Positions 11,447 through 23,389 of a stretch of 64,000 nucleotides of DNA are shown in pieces. Under the pieces are notes generated by a model. It worked only from the letters and a program-made list of their open reading frames with translations, did no database searches and was not told the DNA's origin. Position numbers and translations under genes: made by a program. How positions within the stretch are numbered: the stretch's first letter is position 1; every line of letters begins with the position of its first letter. Source of the stretch: Clitoria ternatea (lineage: Eukaryota; Streptophyta; Magnoliopsida; Fabales; Fabaceae); assembly GCA_037962975.1 (NCBI GenBank), contig CM075673.1:148882667-148946666 (forward strand), given 5' to 3'.

Positions 11447-12975
11447 ATGAAGATCATAATCCTTTTGTTTTGCTTCATACTTCCCTTGGCATTCGCTGAC
11501 CTGCAAGTTGGATTCTATGGCTCTTCCTGCCCAAAAGCAGAGTCCATTGTGAAGCAATTGGTGCAGAAACGATTTAACCGTGACAAGTCCATAACTGCAG
11601 GGTTGCTTCGCTTGCATTTTCATGACTGTGCTGTCAGGGTAAGACACAATTCATAGCACATGCATATGCACCTAATATAAACCTTTAACCTAGTGGCAAT
11701 TTAGTTCTAAGTTGGGATGGATCCACTACAAATAATCAATGGTGGGTTAGAAAATCACTTTAACAATATGTAAAATTAATATTCACTATTAATATTAACT
11801 ATTGAATACTTTAATTTTATTACTAGAGTGTCAAACAAACATTTAGTCATTCTGATTGTATATGTTTTGAACAATCAATTAATCCATTTTTATTTTATTT
11901 TTTACCGTCATTTCATAGTTTTTAATTGTTCTTTTGTAAAAACTAAGACTTTGTTTTAATAAATGATGATTTTTAAAGGATTTCATGAACATCAACATTA
12001 AGACTAAATTTTAGTTATAACTTTTTTAAAACAATACGTATAGTTATTGTCCTTTTATTTTTATTTTTTATGATGGAACATTTCAATTAAAAATTACAAA
12101 TTTTGATGACTTAAATTTAGTTAAAATATTTAGGACTCAATTACACAACACATAATCTCGAGATACTCTTATCTTTTACTTCTTTTTAATCATTGTTGTA
12201 TCAAACATTTTCTTTCTAAATTTGGAAATTGCAGGGTTGTGATGCATCCATACTGATAAACTCAACGGATAACACATCAGAGATAAATTCAGGAACAAAC
12301 CGCGATGTTAGGGGATTTGACCTTATTGATGAGGTAAAAGAGAGCCTTGAAGCTACATGTCCTTCAACAGTGTCATGTGCAGATATCATAACACTAGCTA
12401 CAAGAGATGCAGTGGCCTTGTCAGGGGGACCCAAATACACTGTTCCCACAGGAAGACGCGATGGAACAGTCTCTAGCATCGATGAAGTCAACATTCCAGG
12501 ACCTGGTAGCCCTGTGTCCATAACAACACAATTTTTCGCGAGCAAAGGCATAACAACACAAGAAATGGTGACCCTTTTTGGGGCACACACGGTTGGTGTT
12601 GGACACTGCAGTTTCTTTTCTAACAGGCTTTCAAGCCCTGACCAAACAATGGACCCTACTTTAAAGGCCAAGCTTGTTAAGCTATGTGGCAATGCAACGA
12701 ATGATCCCGCTACACCCTTAGACCAGAAAACATCTTTTCTTGTTGATAATCAGTTTTACAAGCAGATTCTTGTTAAGAAGGCTGTGCTGCAAATTGATCA
12801 ACAACTTGCCTTGGACACTAGCACCAAAGGTTTTGTGACAGATTTTGCTTCAAATGATGATAAGTTCCAAACGAGTTTTGCAGATGCTATGATAAAGATG
12901 GGGAAGATTGATGTTCTAGTTGGAAAGGATGGGGAAATTCGAAAGAAATGTTCGGCTTTCAATAACCGCGACTAG
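11447..12975 (+). CDS. Class III (secretory) peroxidase, one intron, apparently intact
   Basis: Exon 1 is 11447-11638 (64 codons, donor GTAAGA) and exon 2 is 12235-12975 (acceptor TTGCAG). The 596-bp intron falls between the Arg and Gly of the family's VRGCDAS motif, a classic peroxidase intron position. The 310-residue product has a signal peptide (about 1-17), the distal heme site LHFHDC (56-61), VSCADI, the PTGRRDG segment, and the proximal heme-ligand motif FGAHTVGVGHC. Eight cysteines appear conserved. The usual HDCFVRG is HDCAVRG here. By family it is a secreted heme enzyme that uses hydrogen peroxide to oxidise phenolics in the wall or vacuole. It resembles the peroxidase 44/57 group. 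The related pseudogene at 24324 suggests a former tandem array. Confidence 0.95.
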
Positions 12976-13142
12976 AATTATGAGATCATAGTCAAAGCTA
13001 GGAACTAGCCTCTTGTGAAAGTTGTCATTTTATTCTCATTCATGTTAAAGCATAAGGAAAGTTAATGCACCAGTGTTAACCACAAGTTATGTCTACCAAA
13101 TTCATTTATATGAATAATGAAATGAGCAAGAAGCATTAGAAT
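12976..13142 (+). other. 3' untranslated region of the peroxidase gene
   Basis: AT-rich sequence follows the TAG stop, with AATAATGAAATG near 13112 as a possible polyadenylation signal. The LTR element's target duplication begins at 13143. Confidence 0.4.
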
Positions 13143-13147
13143 TACCA

Positions 13148-13358
13148 TGTTGAAATTCTGAGTAGGAGAGGCAATGGGTAAAAATCTAAACATATAGTTG
13201 TGTAGATTCATATTAAAAAAGATATATGTAAAAGATGATATTACACTTATTTATAAACTCTTAAAGAGATTATAGGAGAAGTTAAGTAATTATAACAAAC
13301 TAATTAGTCAATTAACAAACTATCTAACAAACCAATTAATAAGCTAACAACTCTAACA
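13148..13358 (-). repeat. 3' LTR of the gene-capturing element
   Basis: Left copy of the 210-bp LTR, TG...CA. It differs from the other copy by a fair number of substitutions and small indels, so the insertion is not recent. Confidence 0.93.
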
Positions 13359-13366
13359 TCCCCTAA
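13359..13366 (-). other. Polypurine tract of the gene-capturing element
   Basis: The minus strand reads TTAGGGGA immediately before the 3' LTR start, the expected place for plus-strand priming. Confidence 0.7.
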
Positions 13367-13420
13367 TTATTAGTTTGAAACATTAAGAGATTACAAAAAC
13401 TAAGGTTATAAAAACAAGCA

Positions 13421-13960
13421 TCAACAAATGGGAGAAATTCCACCAAACACCTTAGGTGTAGTTTCAATATCTCTGTTTCTAACATGCCAATCAACCACAA
13501 AATTCCATAATGCAAATACTGCCACTACAGTCCATGTGTGTGAACCAAGCTTCAAAAACTTGGTAGTCCCAACATAAGAGACAAAATCTTCTTCATATGC
13601 TAAATCCAAAAGAACATTCTTGCTTGATATGCCACAAGGAATTATGGGTGGTATGCAATCATGATGCATGTAGCATGAAGCGTTTTCCATACCTCTAACA
13701 ACATTCACTCTCTTTTCCCAATGAAATTCACTTTCCCTTGTTTCATTATTAAGTATTTGATCCATGCTGCCACCTTCCATGAAGTTGTAGCCCGAAAATG
13801 AGAAACGTGAATGCGAGCGGTACTTCATGTCTATCAAAGCTTGAATTTCAGTTTCAAAAGCTTTAAAATTTAGCTTCTCTTCATCTGTTTCCAAATGAAG
13901 TTTCTTTACTGCAACAACTAGGCCTGAGGGCAACTGATCAACCTTGTAGAGAACACTGTT
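13421..13960 (-). pseudogene. Captured LRR receptor-like kinase fragment
   Basis: The minus strand encodes part of a receptor kinase of the LRR (MIK/XII-like) type: [18 protein letters not shown] with the VAVKK lysine, EIQALIDMKYR, then WEKRVNVVRGMENASCYMHH and ISSKNVLLDL, ending near GTTKFLK. The HRD catalytic-loop motif is lost (CGI stands before SSKNVLL), and residues after MKYRS are missing. The fragment begins at a junction with tubulin sequence and stops before the activation-loop APE motif. It has no transmembrane or LRR part and cannot be an active kinase. Confidence 0.88.
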
Positions 13961-14446
13961 GTATGGGTCAACAATCGTCGTTGAAACTTGAGGAGGGGGT
14001 AACTTGTGAATCTGAGTTTGGATTTCTTTCCGTAATTAATAGACAAGCGTTTCAAGAGGAAAGAACCTAAGCCAGAACCAGTACCGCCACCAACAACGTT
14101 GAAGACGAGGAAGCCTTGAAGGCTAGTGCAGTTATCAGTGAGCTTCTGAACATGATCCAGACGTAGATCTATGATCTTCCTTGTCGGATATGAGTTGCTT
14201 GGGGTGGAAAAGTTGTCGGTAGGTGCCGGTGCAGACTTCATCGATGATGGTGGGTTCGAGATCCACGAAAACCGCCTTGGGGAAGTGCTTACTAGATCCA
14301 GTCTCGCTGAAGGTGTTGAAGGCATTATAGGCGACTCTGACAATTGTGTCACTTGGCATTAAGCCATCTTGGGCTAACTCAAAAGCAAGTTCGACTGAGT
14401 GACCATTTTTGCAAGAAGACGAAAAATCACAAGGTGAAATCACCAA
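13950..14446 (-). pseudogene. Captured alpha-tubulin fragment
   Basis: The minus strand shows [56 protein letters not shown], then in another frame [20 protein letters not shown] (the tubulin GTP-binding G-box GGGTGSG) and [14 protein letters not shown]. This covers roughly residues 35-185 of alpha-tubulin. About a dozen residues after ISDKED are deleted, with a frame change. A third frame resumes at [15 protein letters not shown], which runs directly into the kinase fragment. Confidence 0.9.
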
Positions 14447-14764
14447 AAATAAACAGATATGGTGTTGGTTTCCATTGCAACATGTGTTCTACAACACCAA
14501 GGGAGGATTGACCATCAAGCAAGCCAATGCGGAGAGGATCAAACTTCTTCTCCAACTTTTCCAACTTCCATAATGAGCAACTATCAAATGCGCAAGAAGA
14601 AATGAAGGAGGATTGTATATGGTTGCATGTAGGGGCAGAAGATTCAAAAAAATGTTTCTTGTTGCAAGTAGGAGCCATGGAAGCTTGTTTGAAAAATGGG
14701 TGCCTAACAGAGAATGGATTTGCAATGGTAGCTAACTTTGGATCGTTTCTCTCCTTAAAGGAAA
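14447..14764 (-). other. Leader region of the gene-capturing element
   Basis: Between the primer site and the tubulin fragment, one minus-strand frame stays open for about 137 codons (14427-14840), starting in the LTR and reading through the primer site. It does not resemble any protein I recognise. It may be the element's own untranslated leader or a third captured piece. Confidence 0.4.
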
Positions 14765-14776
14765 ACTTTGATACCA
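14765..14776 (-). other. Primer-binding site of the gene-capturing element
   Basis: The minus strand reads TGGTATCAAAGT directly after the 5' LTR, close to the initiator-tRNA-Met site TGGTATCAGAGC. Confidence 0.85.
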
Positions 14777-14984
14777 TGTTGAAATTCTGAGTATGAGAGG
14801 AAATGGTTAAAGACCCAAGCACATAGTTATGTAAATTCATACTGAAAAAGATATTTGTATGAAAGGAGACTATAATTATTTATAGGCTTATAAAGAGATT
14901 AGAAGAAACTAATAACTAATTATAACAAACTAACTAATCAATTAACAAACTATCTAACAAACCAATAGGCTAACAACTCTAACA
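14777..14984 (-). repeat. 5' LTR of the gene-capturing element
   Basis: Right copy of the LTR, TGTTGAAATTC ... CTCTAACA, followed by the target duplication TACCA. Confidence 0.93.
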
Positions 14985-14989
14985 TACCA

Positions 14990-16974
14990 TGTATAACTTC
15001 TCTTTGGATAATTTAAAAGTATGTTTTCACAAGATGTGATAGCATTTCAATTGTTGAAAATTAAATAATCAGTAAACTCGTAAATCAATCCCTGAAATAT
15101 GGTAACAATAAGCAAATTATGGCTTAAGTTTTTAAAATTCCCTTTTAGTTTATAAGAGTGTAGTTTATTCTGTAATTTGATCCTCATTATTAACAATTGT
15201 TTCACTGATGTTAAAAATTGTTGATGTAGATTGTTAAATAACATATTGACCATCTAACGTGACCTTTACACAATCCTACCATGTATATTAGTCCTTAACA
15301 TAATAAAAATCATGCAAATCAATCTCTAACTTATTTAATTGATATTTGAATAGGCACCATTTTAGAATTTTTCTCATTGTCTAAACTCTTTGACCTCAAA
15401 CCAATTGTCTATTATTCTTGTTCTTTTAATCTTTTTATATAATAGGATCCTAATCCCTAGTTTTGTGCTTAACCATCTTCCTTTTTTATTTGAATTTCCT
15501 TTCCTTTTTTTGTTTGTTACCCTCACCCATCATAGTTTGTTTGCCTTTGTCTTTCCCTCTTTATGTAAAAAGTCTTAATCTAGAGGTAAGCATTCATTCA
15601 ATAAGTTAAAAATTTATAGTCAAAGATTTAGATGTTGAGCAACTTGTAAAAATGGATGAATTAAGAAGGTTCATAACCAAAGGATTTAGGTGTTGGATAA
15701 GATGTTCAAGTTGTTAATAATGATGAGGAGACCAAGTAAGATGTTGATAACAACTAAAATAATAAATAAATATATATATATAAATTTTCAAAGAGGGGTA
15801 ACAAAAAGTGAAAAAGGAAAAGAAAAAGAAAAAATAGGCCAATGATAGTCACTACAAGAATAATGTGTTCAAGCGTCGAACTAAAACTCACACTACAACA
15901 AAGAAAAACCTACACAACATTGTTTTGTCGGAGTCGGAACAAACAAAATCGCTGCATGCAATGTTACCTAGGAGGGGCTGGGCTCCAACGCAATAACCCG
16001 TTTTTTTGGGTGAACCTCCTCCTTCTCCTCTATTCACTTATTGTTTCCTTTATTTCTACTTAATTATACTATCTTTACTCATCTCTTTCTCTTAAGTTCA
16101 CACGCATTTTAAATTTAAACGTAGTGTAAAACGTTGTCTCATTTAAAACTTAATTATATTATCTTCCCCCAACCATTCATATAAAGAGGATACAAAGCCT
16201 TTTATATTTACCCTTAGCCATGATCAAATCATCATTTTGATTTTCTCAAATAAATATGACCAAGGAAGACCCGAGCCTCCAAAAACTCTATGATTCCTTT
16301 CCAATAGTTGAGAAGTTCACATTGTTCAGATGATGAGTATAACATCTTAATGAAGTGTTTCTTCAAATACTGTACAATCTCTTTCAATCTTCTATTGATG
16401 GAGAGATGGGAGAGAAGAGAAAGAGAGGAGAGAGAAAGATAACAAAGGATAGAAAAAAAGAAAAAGAGATAAAAAGAAAACGCCGAAAGAGAAAAAAGAA
16501 ATGAAACTAATATAAGAATTAAACTGGATGAGTAACATCACTAACATGAATTATTCTTAATCACATCATCATTTAATAAAATGAACTAATGACAAAAACC
16601 TAAACATAACATTTTTTTTTGTTTGAGACAAAATACTAATAAATTTTTTGTTAGTAGCAAAAAGTTAATTAGACCTAGATAAATTAGTTAATACAAAATA
16701 GCTTGCAAAAAAGAATTAAACCTAAATTACACATTTTATTTGTTAAGTTTTTTATTTATGTTGCATATATAAAATGAATATTAAAGATATACAAAAAAAT
16801 GAAAAATAAGATAATTAATTTGGAAGAAAAATTAAGTGAGGGATAAATTTAAGATTTTATTTTCATTCTGTTTATGTTTGACATGACTATTATTTAATCT
16901 AATATTTCAAAGTTTATGAATTTACTTAATAACAATATGTCAATTATTTAATTTATATAGCATATAACATATGA
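14990..16974. other. AT-rich intergenic stretch with possible CACTA ends
   Basis: No gene is visible. Two sequences like CACTA transposon ends sit close together: CACTACAAGAATAATG near 15851 and CACTACAACAAAG near 15893. I found no matching ...TAGTG partner nearby. A GA-rich run covers about 16398-16510. Confidence 0.4.
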
Positions 16975-16983
16975 ATATTTCAT
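16975..16983. repeat. Left 9-bp target duplication of the Mutator-like element
   Basis: ATATTTCAT here is repeated exactly at 23562-23570, right after the other end of the element. Nine bases is the standard length for Mutator-like insertions. Confidence 0.92.
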
Positions 16984-17155
16984 AGTTAAAATACTTTTTA
17001 ACCCTCTTAAAGTTTAAGGTTTTGAAAAAAACTCCTATTAAAAAAAACCTACAATTTGACCCTTATAAAAGTTTTAGGTTTTCAAAATCAAGAAAACGTT
17101 AGCTTGACTGTTATTTAATGAGGTGGCTAACGGCTGTGCCACCTTATCACTAACA
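16984..17155 (+). repeat. Left terminal inverted repeat of the MULE
   Basis: Pairs with the right end at about 23390-23561; similarity is good but with many substitutions and small gaps. The inner limit is approximate. Confidence 0.85.
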
Positions 17156-17660
17156 CCTGTGATATGACGTGGCTAGACTTTGTTAAAAGCTGGTTTGATT
17201 AATTAAATTAGTGATTAGTTTAGTTAATTTATAATTAATATAATTAACGCTTTTAACCCAAAACATGTGTTTTGAATCTTTGTGGAAGTTTCCCTCTCCC
17301 TTGTATTCTTGTCTTCTGTTTGAGTCTTTGTGAAAGTCTCTCTCTCCCTCGTACTCGTTGAGTGTTACTATCATGCAAGGTGGAAAATTGTGTGGCTGTG
17401 GAAGCTCATGTGGGACATAAACAATTAAAAAGAGAACGTCGTGTGGGTCAGTGTTTCAAGTATCCAGGTACATAATTTAATTTAAATGTTGTAGTAATGT
17501 GGAACCCTAGTATTTTAAATTTGTTGGGAATCTGTACAAATGGGTTTTGCGTGTGGGAGGACCACGTGCTTGTTGTCTTTTGTGGGTTTAGGGTTTAATT
17601 TCTATTGTGCATATTCAATGTAGGCTTCAGCTTTGTTGTAGTACACCATAAAAGGGATTT

Positions 17661-17855
17661 TGATGAGTGTTACTCCTTTACTAATTGTAATTTATTGTTT
17701 AGGGTTGAATTTTACTGTTCATAATATGATGAATGTTACTGCTTTACTGATTATAATTTGTTTCGGATTGAATTTTACTATTTGTAATATGATGAGTGTT
17801 ATTGCTTTCTTGATTTTAATTTGTTTAGGTATGAGTTTTACTGTTGTTATACACC
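17661..17855 (+). repeat. Triplicated 63-66-bp unit at an intron 3' end
   Basis: Copies start near 17661, 17727 and 17790. Each contains a T-rich tract and a TTTAG- or TTTCG-type possible splice acceptor (TTGTTTAGGGTTGAATTTTAC in the first). The last copy leads straight into the transposase coding sequence. Confidence 0.8.
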
Positions 17856-19910
17856 ATAAAGGGAAGTTTGATGAGGGACCACCAGTTTTGTACATTGATA
17901 AAGACGTAGAGGCCATTCACGATATAGACTTGGATAGATGGTTTTTTTAGGCATGGTCACTGGTTCAAGACCTTGGGTACAAAGGGGAATTTAAATTGTG
18001 GTGGAAGAAACCAGGAGAGTCCGAGTACAAAAGTGTCACATGGGACTCACATGCACTTGAGATGGGTGAGTATATAATTAATGAGAAATGTGAGGTTGAT
18101 ATGTATGTAGAACATTGTTTGAATGAGGTTAAGGAGGTTATTTGCTTGGGTGGGGCAGAAGATATAGGCTAAGAAGGTGTGGCCCAAACCCATCAAAGCT
18201 AACAAACCCATGACAAAACTAGGAAAGCAAAACCTAGCCCTTATGTGAGTCCTAATAAAGTAGTGACCAGGAAAAAAATCACTAGAGTAAACTATAGAGG
18301 TTGAGGAATTTAAGGTCTAGTGAGGTCCCAACTAAGGTGCCAGCTAAGGTGCAACCTGAGGTGCAAGGTGGGGAGATGAAACTGAGGTGCCAACCCAGGA
18401 ACTGAGTGAGGTGCCAAGTGAGGTGCAGACTGATATGCCAATACAGGGGCCAAGTAAAGGGAATTTGTCTACTAAAAGCTTTGTGTGTAGGCTGAACACT
18501 GAACAGGATGAGGTTCTAAAGGTAGATGTGCCTGAACCTAAGTCTAGTCTTGAAGCTAGTGCAAGGGAAAATGTTGGAGGCAACACTAGTGAGGAGCCCG
18601 AGTGTAGTACAAACTTTAGAAATGAAGACCTACATGGTCTTGGGGGTGATGATTATGGAGACATTAATGACAAGTATGACACAAATGTATACTGATGTTA
18701 AGACAGGTGAGGATATTGGTGGAGTTCAACATTAGGCTTTTTATGAAGACAAAATGAGGGAGAAGTATGAGTTAAAGGTAGGTATGGAGTTTTAAAAGAT
18801 GACTCAATTTAGGCAAGCTATCAAGGAGTACAATTTATACAAAGGTAGAGAAGGAAGGTTTGTTAAAAATGAGCCTGAACGATGTCGTATGCACTGTATG
18901 AACCAAGATTATGGGTGTATGGCATATGGGAACAAGGTGGGGAGGATAAATGTCATTATGTTGAAGAAATTTAGACCTGAACACAGTTGTCCTAGAGTTT
19001 TTGAGAACAAAAATCAGAATTCAAAGTGGGTTGTCAACTTACTTTTAAAGCATTTAAGGGTAAATCCTAAAATTTCAGTGGTTGAGATTATTGAAATTTT
19101 TAGATCTGTGTATGTTGTACAATTGTCTAAGTGGTCTGCTTATAATGGGAGGAAACTTGCGCATGAGATTTTGGATGGTGAGGGTAGTAAGCAGTACAGC
19201 CTATTGTGGAGTATAGTGTTGAGTTAAAGCATGTGTCAAATGGTAATAGGTGTAAGTTACAGTTGGAAAACCCAGATGGAGGTCTGCAACCTCGTCTTTG
19301 TTCATTTTACATGTGTTTAGATGCATGCAAACAGGGTTCTTGAATGGATGTAGACCCTTTATTAGAGTAGATGAGTGTCATTTGAAAAACAAGTATGGAG
19401 GTCAGCTTCTAACAGTAGAGTGAAGGGATGCGAATGACCAGAACTTTCCATTAGTAGTGGTAGTGGTGGAAGTTGAAAACAAGCAAAGCTGGAGATGGTT
19501 TTTGAGCCTTTTGTTTGAGGATATTGGTGATGTAAGGAGCAAGAGATATGTGTTTATTAGTAGTGGCAGACATGATTTGTAGGTTAGTACCATTACACAT
19601 TTGTGATGGTACTGGTCATAACAGAACAACATGTCTAAACCCCCATGTTACAAAGGTAAGTTGAGGTCAATGTTGATATGTTATTTTCCTACACCTACAC
19701 CTGTTGTATTTAATGCTCCATAATTTTTTTTAGAATACACCTGCACCTGATGCACCTGTTGAGTTTGATATAGGTGGTTACACTAATGTACCTACTGATA
19801 TTGATGCTACAAACACTGATAGTGATGCACATACAACAATATCAAGGAGGGGTAGACCAGAGGTAGAGAAAGAGGAAGGGGAAGGGGAAGGGGAATTGAG
19901 AGTGTAACAC
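17840..19910 (+). pseudogene. mudrA-type MULE transposase, broken and internally deleted
   Basis: Coding similarity begins with IHHKGKFDEGPPVLYIDKDV, a typical MULE N-terminus, then VQDLGYKGEFKLWWKKPGES and MYVEHCLNEV. The clearest domain is at 18799-19227: FRQAIKEYNLYKGREGRF, RCRMHCMNQDYGC and FRPEHSCPRVFENKNQNSKW form the MuDR DNA-binding region, with KWSAYNGRKLAHEILDGEG after it. Catalytic-domain sequence follows in several frames near 19310-19580 (FIRVDECHLKNKYGGQLLT and DIGDVRSKRYVFIS). The catalytic remainder and zinc knuckle are absent. A Gly/Arg-rich tail near 19850 resumes at the end. Many stops make it non-functional. Confidence 0.88.
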
Positions 19911-20428
19911 AGTAAGATACCACAACTAAGCCTCATGATTTTCCAGGAACCCAACAAAGTGTTAACATTTGAATATGTATTTGTTGTCATTTATTTGTTT
20001 GGAACCTGACCAACAAGTCCTTATATTTTATGTATTTGTTGTGATGTATTTGTTTGGAACCTGACCAATAAGTCCATCTACTCTAATGCAATAGGTCCTT
20101 ATATTACTTCTGATGTTGATTTAATCATGCTAATTTAATCATGTTAAGGTTTCATTTAACTTTGTGTGCAGTGTTTGTTGATTACAAACCACAACTTTGT
20201 TGACTCTGAACCATAAATATTGAATGGCATTACAACATTTGTTGATTACAAACCATACAAATTGAATGACATCACAAAATTTGTTATAACTACAAACTAC
20301 AACACTATAATAGGGGCTAAACCCTACATAAAACAGGGGCTAAACCCTAGACCCTACATAAACAGAGGCTAAATCCTAAACCCTTAACATTATAGGGTTT
20401 TTTTCAAAACCATATTCAATACAAAGTT

Positions 20429-22691
20429 TGTAACGTCCTAGATTATTTTTACATTTATTTTTATTCAAACGATTACGTCTTACAATAAATTTTTCCTTTT
20501 CTTGAAAATTAATCGATATTTAGAGAAAAACAATTTAATTTAAACACAACGGATGGGAGAAAGGGGGATCAGGGCTTCTCGCTTGATCGAGGCCCCTACT
20601 CGTCTAAGCGAGATTCTGGACTCTCACTTAAACGAGGTTCTGTTCGCTGGAGCGAACACCTTTCACACCCCGGATTATACAAAGCATACAACCGGACTCC
20701 CAAAACTTCACTCTAAAAATGGTTTTGCGAACCCAAAGAATTTCCATGAAAGCATAAGCAAATAACAGTAATATATTTTTAAAATATAGGTTTTACATAT
20801 GATCCGGTCTTACTTAAATACATCTAATAACTATCCTAAAAAGTTTTTATACACACATATGACTCTATAAAGAGTCACTCAAAGTCACTCGGACCCTGGC
20901 ACCGTTCTCCCCCTTGGCGCGGCTCCACGGCTTCTTCCCCCGCCCTGTCTCTGGTTACTAAAAAAAAATATACAAGGGTGAGTGTTTGGCATTGTAATTA
21001 ATTTAGAACGGATCTTAACAAATACACATGCATATCTATATATACACATCAAGCATTACCCATAAATAAACATACCGAAACATAGAGTATTTCATGCAGT
21101 AACTGTATTAAACCAACTACACAATTCCATCACATACATCACATTCATTACATGCATCGCGATCACAACTGACTCTCATACGATCTGACTCCTAGTATCC
21201 GGATACTAAAGGATTGGCCTTCAGCTGGGGGTCCTACTTGACACCCCGTGAACCCTGCTTGGTTCACCGAGTCCTGCTTGACTCTCCACCTCGACCACTG
21301 GGTCCTACTTGACCACTGGGTAGCTCAACTGGGCACGAAAACCACGGGAGCCGGAAATGAGGGGCTATCATATACCGTCGGCCATCCCATACCACATAAT
21401 TATCCAACAGTTTACGTTTCACATAATAATATCAATTCCTCATCACTCGGGTAGCCTGCTTGCTAACCCGTCGTCACATAACACTGATCATTTCACATTA
21501 GATATCACAAGATCATACATGATAAACTCATCCACATCCGATCCTTCACTAATTAATGTACTCAGTCACACATGCACAAACATAAACACACAACTACGTT
21601 TAGCAACATTTTTCTTAACTTGATTACGTTACTTCAACGACCTGATTAAGACGCGAGTCCTATTCTAATTAATTATAACCCGAACACCCCCCTTACTTTG
21701 GTTCCACGCTTCGTTGATCTGCTCTCTGTACCGATTTCTTTCTCTGAACACCGGTTCTGCAATCTCAACTCCTTCACTCAGTCTTCCGTTGCTTAGCTTA
21801 CTACCTACGAATCATAAAGCATAGCTCATCACCTCAACGCCCTTAGTTCATGGACAACATCTGGACTCATGCTCACCAGAGGAGTGGAGAACAGCCACAA
21901 ATATAGCCATGCATGGCCCTTAACAGCTAAAGAATAAAAGGAATAAGGGGATCATAATTGGAACGGATCAGTAGACTCACCTTGAAGCCTCGATCACAGG
22001 AATGGGGTTAAATTGAAGTGTAGACACAAATGGAGTCCCTCTCCAGTGCATGCAAATCAGCGTTAAGAGAGAAGAGAAAAACGGAAGAGAAGGAACAGAC
22101 CAACAGCAAGGTAACTTGTAAAAATGAAGAGGAAAGGAAGGGAATCTTCTTATATATATATGGCTCATGGGAAAGATCGTCTTTTCCTTTATTTTATTTG
22201 TATTCTTACTAAATTTAATCAATTTCACTATTTTAAACTATTGCATAATTATCAAATCAATTACACGTGTTTATCCCCTCAACGTCTAAGTAGTCACAAT
22301 CCTCTAATAATTCGCAAGAGTATAGGCCCGATATAAATATCGGCCCCGCCGTCCTAACTTAATGTTCATACCTCGGAAATCCGAGCTACAACCCGAGAGG
22401 TCGGATATATCATCCGCTCTCGTCTCTTTGTCACACATACCCGTTGTTTCAGTTAGTATGAGGTTGATCCGGGCTATGACATCGTGTGAGGCGCTCCCCT
22501 CACAACGGTTCGACCAGACCGCCTAGCCCTGCCCGCTCTTCCTTACTCATCCGATCTTCGGCTCTGCCTGTCCGCGCTTCTGAGACCGATCTCGACACCG
22601 GCTCAGACAGAATAAATACTAAATAGAATTTCTAAACATTCACTAACATTTCCCATTCCATAATTTTCATTAAAACATCAGGGATGTTACA
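20429..22691. mobile_element. Solo LTR of a gypsy (Tekay-like) retrotransposon
   Basis: The segment begins TGTAACGTCCTAGATT and ends CAGGGATGTTACA. AAGTT precedes it (20424-20428) and follows it (22692-22696), a 5-bp target duplication. No primer site, coding region or second LTR is present, so it is a solo LTR left by unequal recombination. The TGTAAC.TCC ... GTTACA termini resemble those of the complete Tekay-type element at 32857. No CACTCGG field is present here. Confidence 0.92.
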
Positions 22692-22759
22692 AAGTTCCTC
22701 TGACAGAAACACCAACACAGTTTTTAACCCTAACACCTAATCCCTTATGCCCTTATTCT

Positions 22760-23236
22760 CCATTGACCTATTTATCCTTAATGCTTGGTTGCTACATATA
22801 ACATCATCATCATCAACATAATGGCCCAGGAAACAATTGTAACTGTCACCAACATTGAATATTTGTTCTTCTCAGCCACCAACTTAGATTTCATTGTTGC
22901 AAGCTTAATCTAAAATTCCTCACGCATCTTCTCCAAATCCCACTTGCAGGTACAACCCTCACTCCCTTAAACCTGACTAGTAGGAGCCTACTTGAAAAAC
23001 CCACAATCACCATTGCTTTAAGACGAGAAAATACAAACCATAAAAAAACCCCAGCTATGAAAACGATGGCACAACAAATTCTTCCATTTACCTAGAAAAA
23101 TAGACACCTCCAAAAGGCCTTTCCATTGTTCTTCTTTGTTTTTAAAACAATCTCCACACCTACACCTAACATGTTGAATCTCCATGGATGAGGAAAAGGT
23201 TGTTGAAACATTTAATTTACCCAACTTTTTTTGCAT
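22760..23236 (-). pseudogene. GRF-type zinc-finger-like small protein gene, broken
   Basis: The minus strand encodes MEIQHVRCRCGDC, then after a one-base frame change VLKTKKNNGKAFWRCLFF, and after an apparent intron (donor GTAAATGG near 23093, acceptor near 23020) NGDCGFFK. This CxCG..F/YxC..CGFFKW pattern matches GRF zinc-finger small proteins. A coiled-coil-like stretch follows (WDLEKMREEF, KLATMKSKLVAEKNKY), then a hydrophobic C-terminal segment (about 22800-22850). Stops and the frameshift disable it. It lies inside the MULE next to the right end and faces the transposase, the position of mudrB in MuDR. Its function in the transposon is unknown. Confidence 0.6.
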
Positions 23237-23389
23237 TCTGGTTGAGAAGTTGAGAGGTTGAAGATAACTATTATTAACGTGCTCCCATAGAGGTTAATTA
23301 GGGTTTGTTAATTTGAAAAACATTACAAATTTACACATCAGTAGCCACCTAGACATACATGTAATAAATTATTGATTTTATGTGACAAG

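Larger units (their letters stand above)
13148..14984 (-). mobile_element. Non-autonomous LTR retrotransposon that captured gene fragments
   Basis: Two direct repeats of about 210 bp (13148-13358 and 14777-14984) both run TGTTGAAATTCTGAG ... AACTCTAACA. The whole unit is flanked by TACCA on both sides (13143-13147 and 14985-14989), a 5-bp target duplication. The minus-strand orientation is fixed by a TGGTATCA primer site beside the right LTR and a polypurine tract beside the left one. The 1.4-kb interior has no retroviral gene. It carries fragments of alpha-tubulin and an LRR receptor kinase, both on the element's sense strand. It sits about 170 bp downstream of the peroxidase stop codon. Confidence 0.93.
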
